64,000 bases of DNA, from assembly GCA_018697195.1 (NCBI GenBank), contig CM031858.1, positions 124,821,234 to 124,885,233 of the forward strand. The letters run 5' to 3'. Shown here in pieces: positions 62,801 to 64,000 of the stretch; position 1 is the first letter of the stretch, and every line of letters begins with the position of its first letter. The notes below the pieces were generated by a model. That model saw only the letters and a program-made list of their open reading frames with translations, was not told the origin of the DNA and did no database searches. The DNA is from Certhia americana. Its lineage: Eukaryota > Chordata > Aves > Passeriformes > Certhiidae. A program made the translations under genes and the position numbers.

Positions 62801-64000
62801 TGCCCAGCAGGCCTTACAGATCAACAACACACTCTAATCAGAACGCTGCCCAGAGCTATGTTCCTGGAGAGACCAGGCAAGAAAATCATTTAGGGATGAA
62901 AATACGTCACCATCTGTACTATTTCTTTATAATGATGGTCAGGAAACATGGCTGAAATTCATTCTGCCCCAGCTTTCTGCAGCTTTCCTAGACATAGAGA
63001 GACAATGTTGGAGAGAATTCCTAGAGATACTTCATTTACTTTATTTCATATATTTTCCCATTAAATCATAAACTAATTTGTAGATAAAATATAGGTACAG
63101 GAATAAAAATTAATTTCACAGTAATAGAGCAGCTTTTTTAATACAAAAGCATCAGAAGATAGCAAAATCCAATATATTATTATCATGGCAAATGCCACTG
63201 CTTAACTGTAGTGAAACAGAAGAGCACAGCAGCTAGGGTTTATTGCACAATAGCTATTTTAACACTGTAAGGAAGCATTTAAGCAGCTGATGTTTAGCTG
63301 TGGCTTGTTCTTTAGCAGCATAAACTATGTAGGAAAAGGCAGTCAGAAAATTTATGTTTTGTTCTTTTCTTCAGAGACAACAGAATACAGGAAGCCTGGG
63401 GAAAAGGAGGATGATATATCAAGAGAATAATACAAATTTCACAATATTTTGAGGTTATCTAGTGTAAGACTAACAAAAGAAAATATGTTTATTTTTTCAA
63501 TCACAACTACCTCAGTCAGAGGGGTAGAAGTGATGCCTGCCTAGCGCCTTCTGGAACACCTGAAAGAGCTCCTCTGACACGAATGCATTTAAGTTCTGAA
63601 GGGTTTCCAGCTACCGCTGGTCAAAACACTTCAGTCTTAAATATCTGAAAGTGGTGGTGGTGTTAAAGGCCTTTTATTTTCACATTTTACTCAAAAAAAG
63701 GAAACTTCATCCCCTGCTCTCCACCACCCACCCTTCTATCCTCATTCTTCCAAGAGATAGAAGCTATGTGCACCTGGCCTGCTCTGGGTCCCTCCTCACA
63801 TCCTCACACCCACTCTACCAGCAGCCCAGGCTCTTTCATGTCTGTCTTATTGGTATGCTTTGGAACTATGTGTCCATGATGGTAAGTAAGTGAAGAAAAT
63901 ACAAATAAGCAAGAAGGTCCTGTTAACTTTCACACCTGTGCCTACTGAGGACACCATCTCCAATTACATTTGATGTAGCTGTCTGAAATACTGGCAGACC

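Larger units (their letters stand above)
44799..64000 (-). other. ZNF704: Intron or upstream region of ZNF704, at least 19,202 bp
   Basis: No further exon was recognised. The 5' exon(s) of the gene, expected on this strand, are probably beyond the right edge. The stretch is AT-rich with microsatellites (57240-57277), an AT palindrome (50801-50822), a tandem duplication (59829-59852) and a G+C-richer motif cluster at 46085-46250. The longer open frames (47462-47906 minus, 52537-52962 plus, 60983-61357 plus) have no recognisable domains, paired splice sites or matching phase. No clear CR1 or LTR was seen here, which makes it the most repeat-poor part of the window by eye. Confidence 0.65.

Overview
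The window is vertebrate nuclear DNA, almost certainly from a bird. It is AT-rich and intron-dominated. It carries several CR1 LINE fragments with the typical avian 3' end and two avian-type endogenous retrovirus solo LTRs. I see no prokaryotic gene layout, CRISPR array, rRNA or tRNA. Nearly all unspliced open reading frames longer than 60 codons look like chance.

One gene is recognisable: ZNF704 (mouse Zfp704/Gig1), transcribed on the minus strand, so its 5' end lies to the right and its 3' end to the left. Five exons are assigned from protein features and consensus splice sites: 21549-21652, 17257-17489, 13587-13687 (the C2H2 zinc finger), 10963-11224 and 6217-6321. A sixth, at 44639-44798, is predicted from splice sites, phase and an open frame. 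Joined from the ATG at 44781, the six exons give 948 nt, exactly 316 codons with no stop, and every junction phase agrees. The last coding exon(s), with the family's C-terminal C-clamp, lie beyond position 1. Any more 5' exons lie beyond 64000 or were not recognised.

Layout, left to right. 1-6216: intron, one CR1. 6217-6321: exon. 6322-10962: intron with an ancient LINE-like stretch. 10963-11224: exon. 11225-13586: intron with an ERVL-type solo LTR. 13587-13687: zinc-finger exon. 13688-17256 and 17490-21548: introns with CR1 tails around exon 17257-17489. 21549-21652: exon with the conserved AAMVLTSL motif. 21653-44638: a 23-kb intron with a CR1 fragment, a well-preserved 717-bp solo LTR and simple repeats. 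44639-44798: candidate upstream exon. 44799-64000: intron or upstream sequence, with a cluster of regulatory-looking motifs near 46.1 kb.

I found no convincing undescribed multi-gene system. The items most worth following are the candidate upstream exon, which would give ZNF704 an N-terminus I cannot match to the ZNF395/SLC2A4RG paralogues, and the motif cluster about 1.3 kb upstream of it, which could be an alternative promoter or enhancer.
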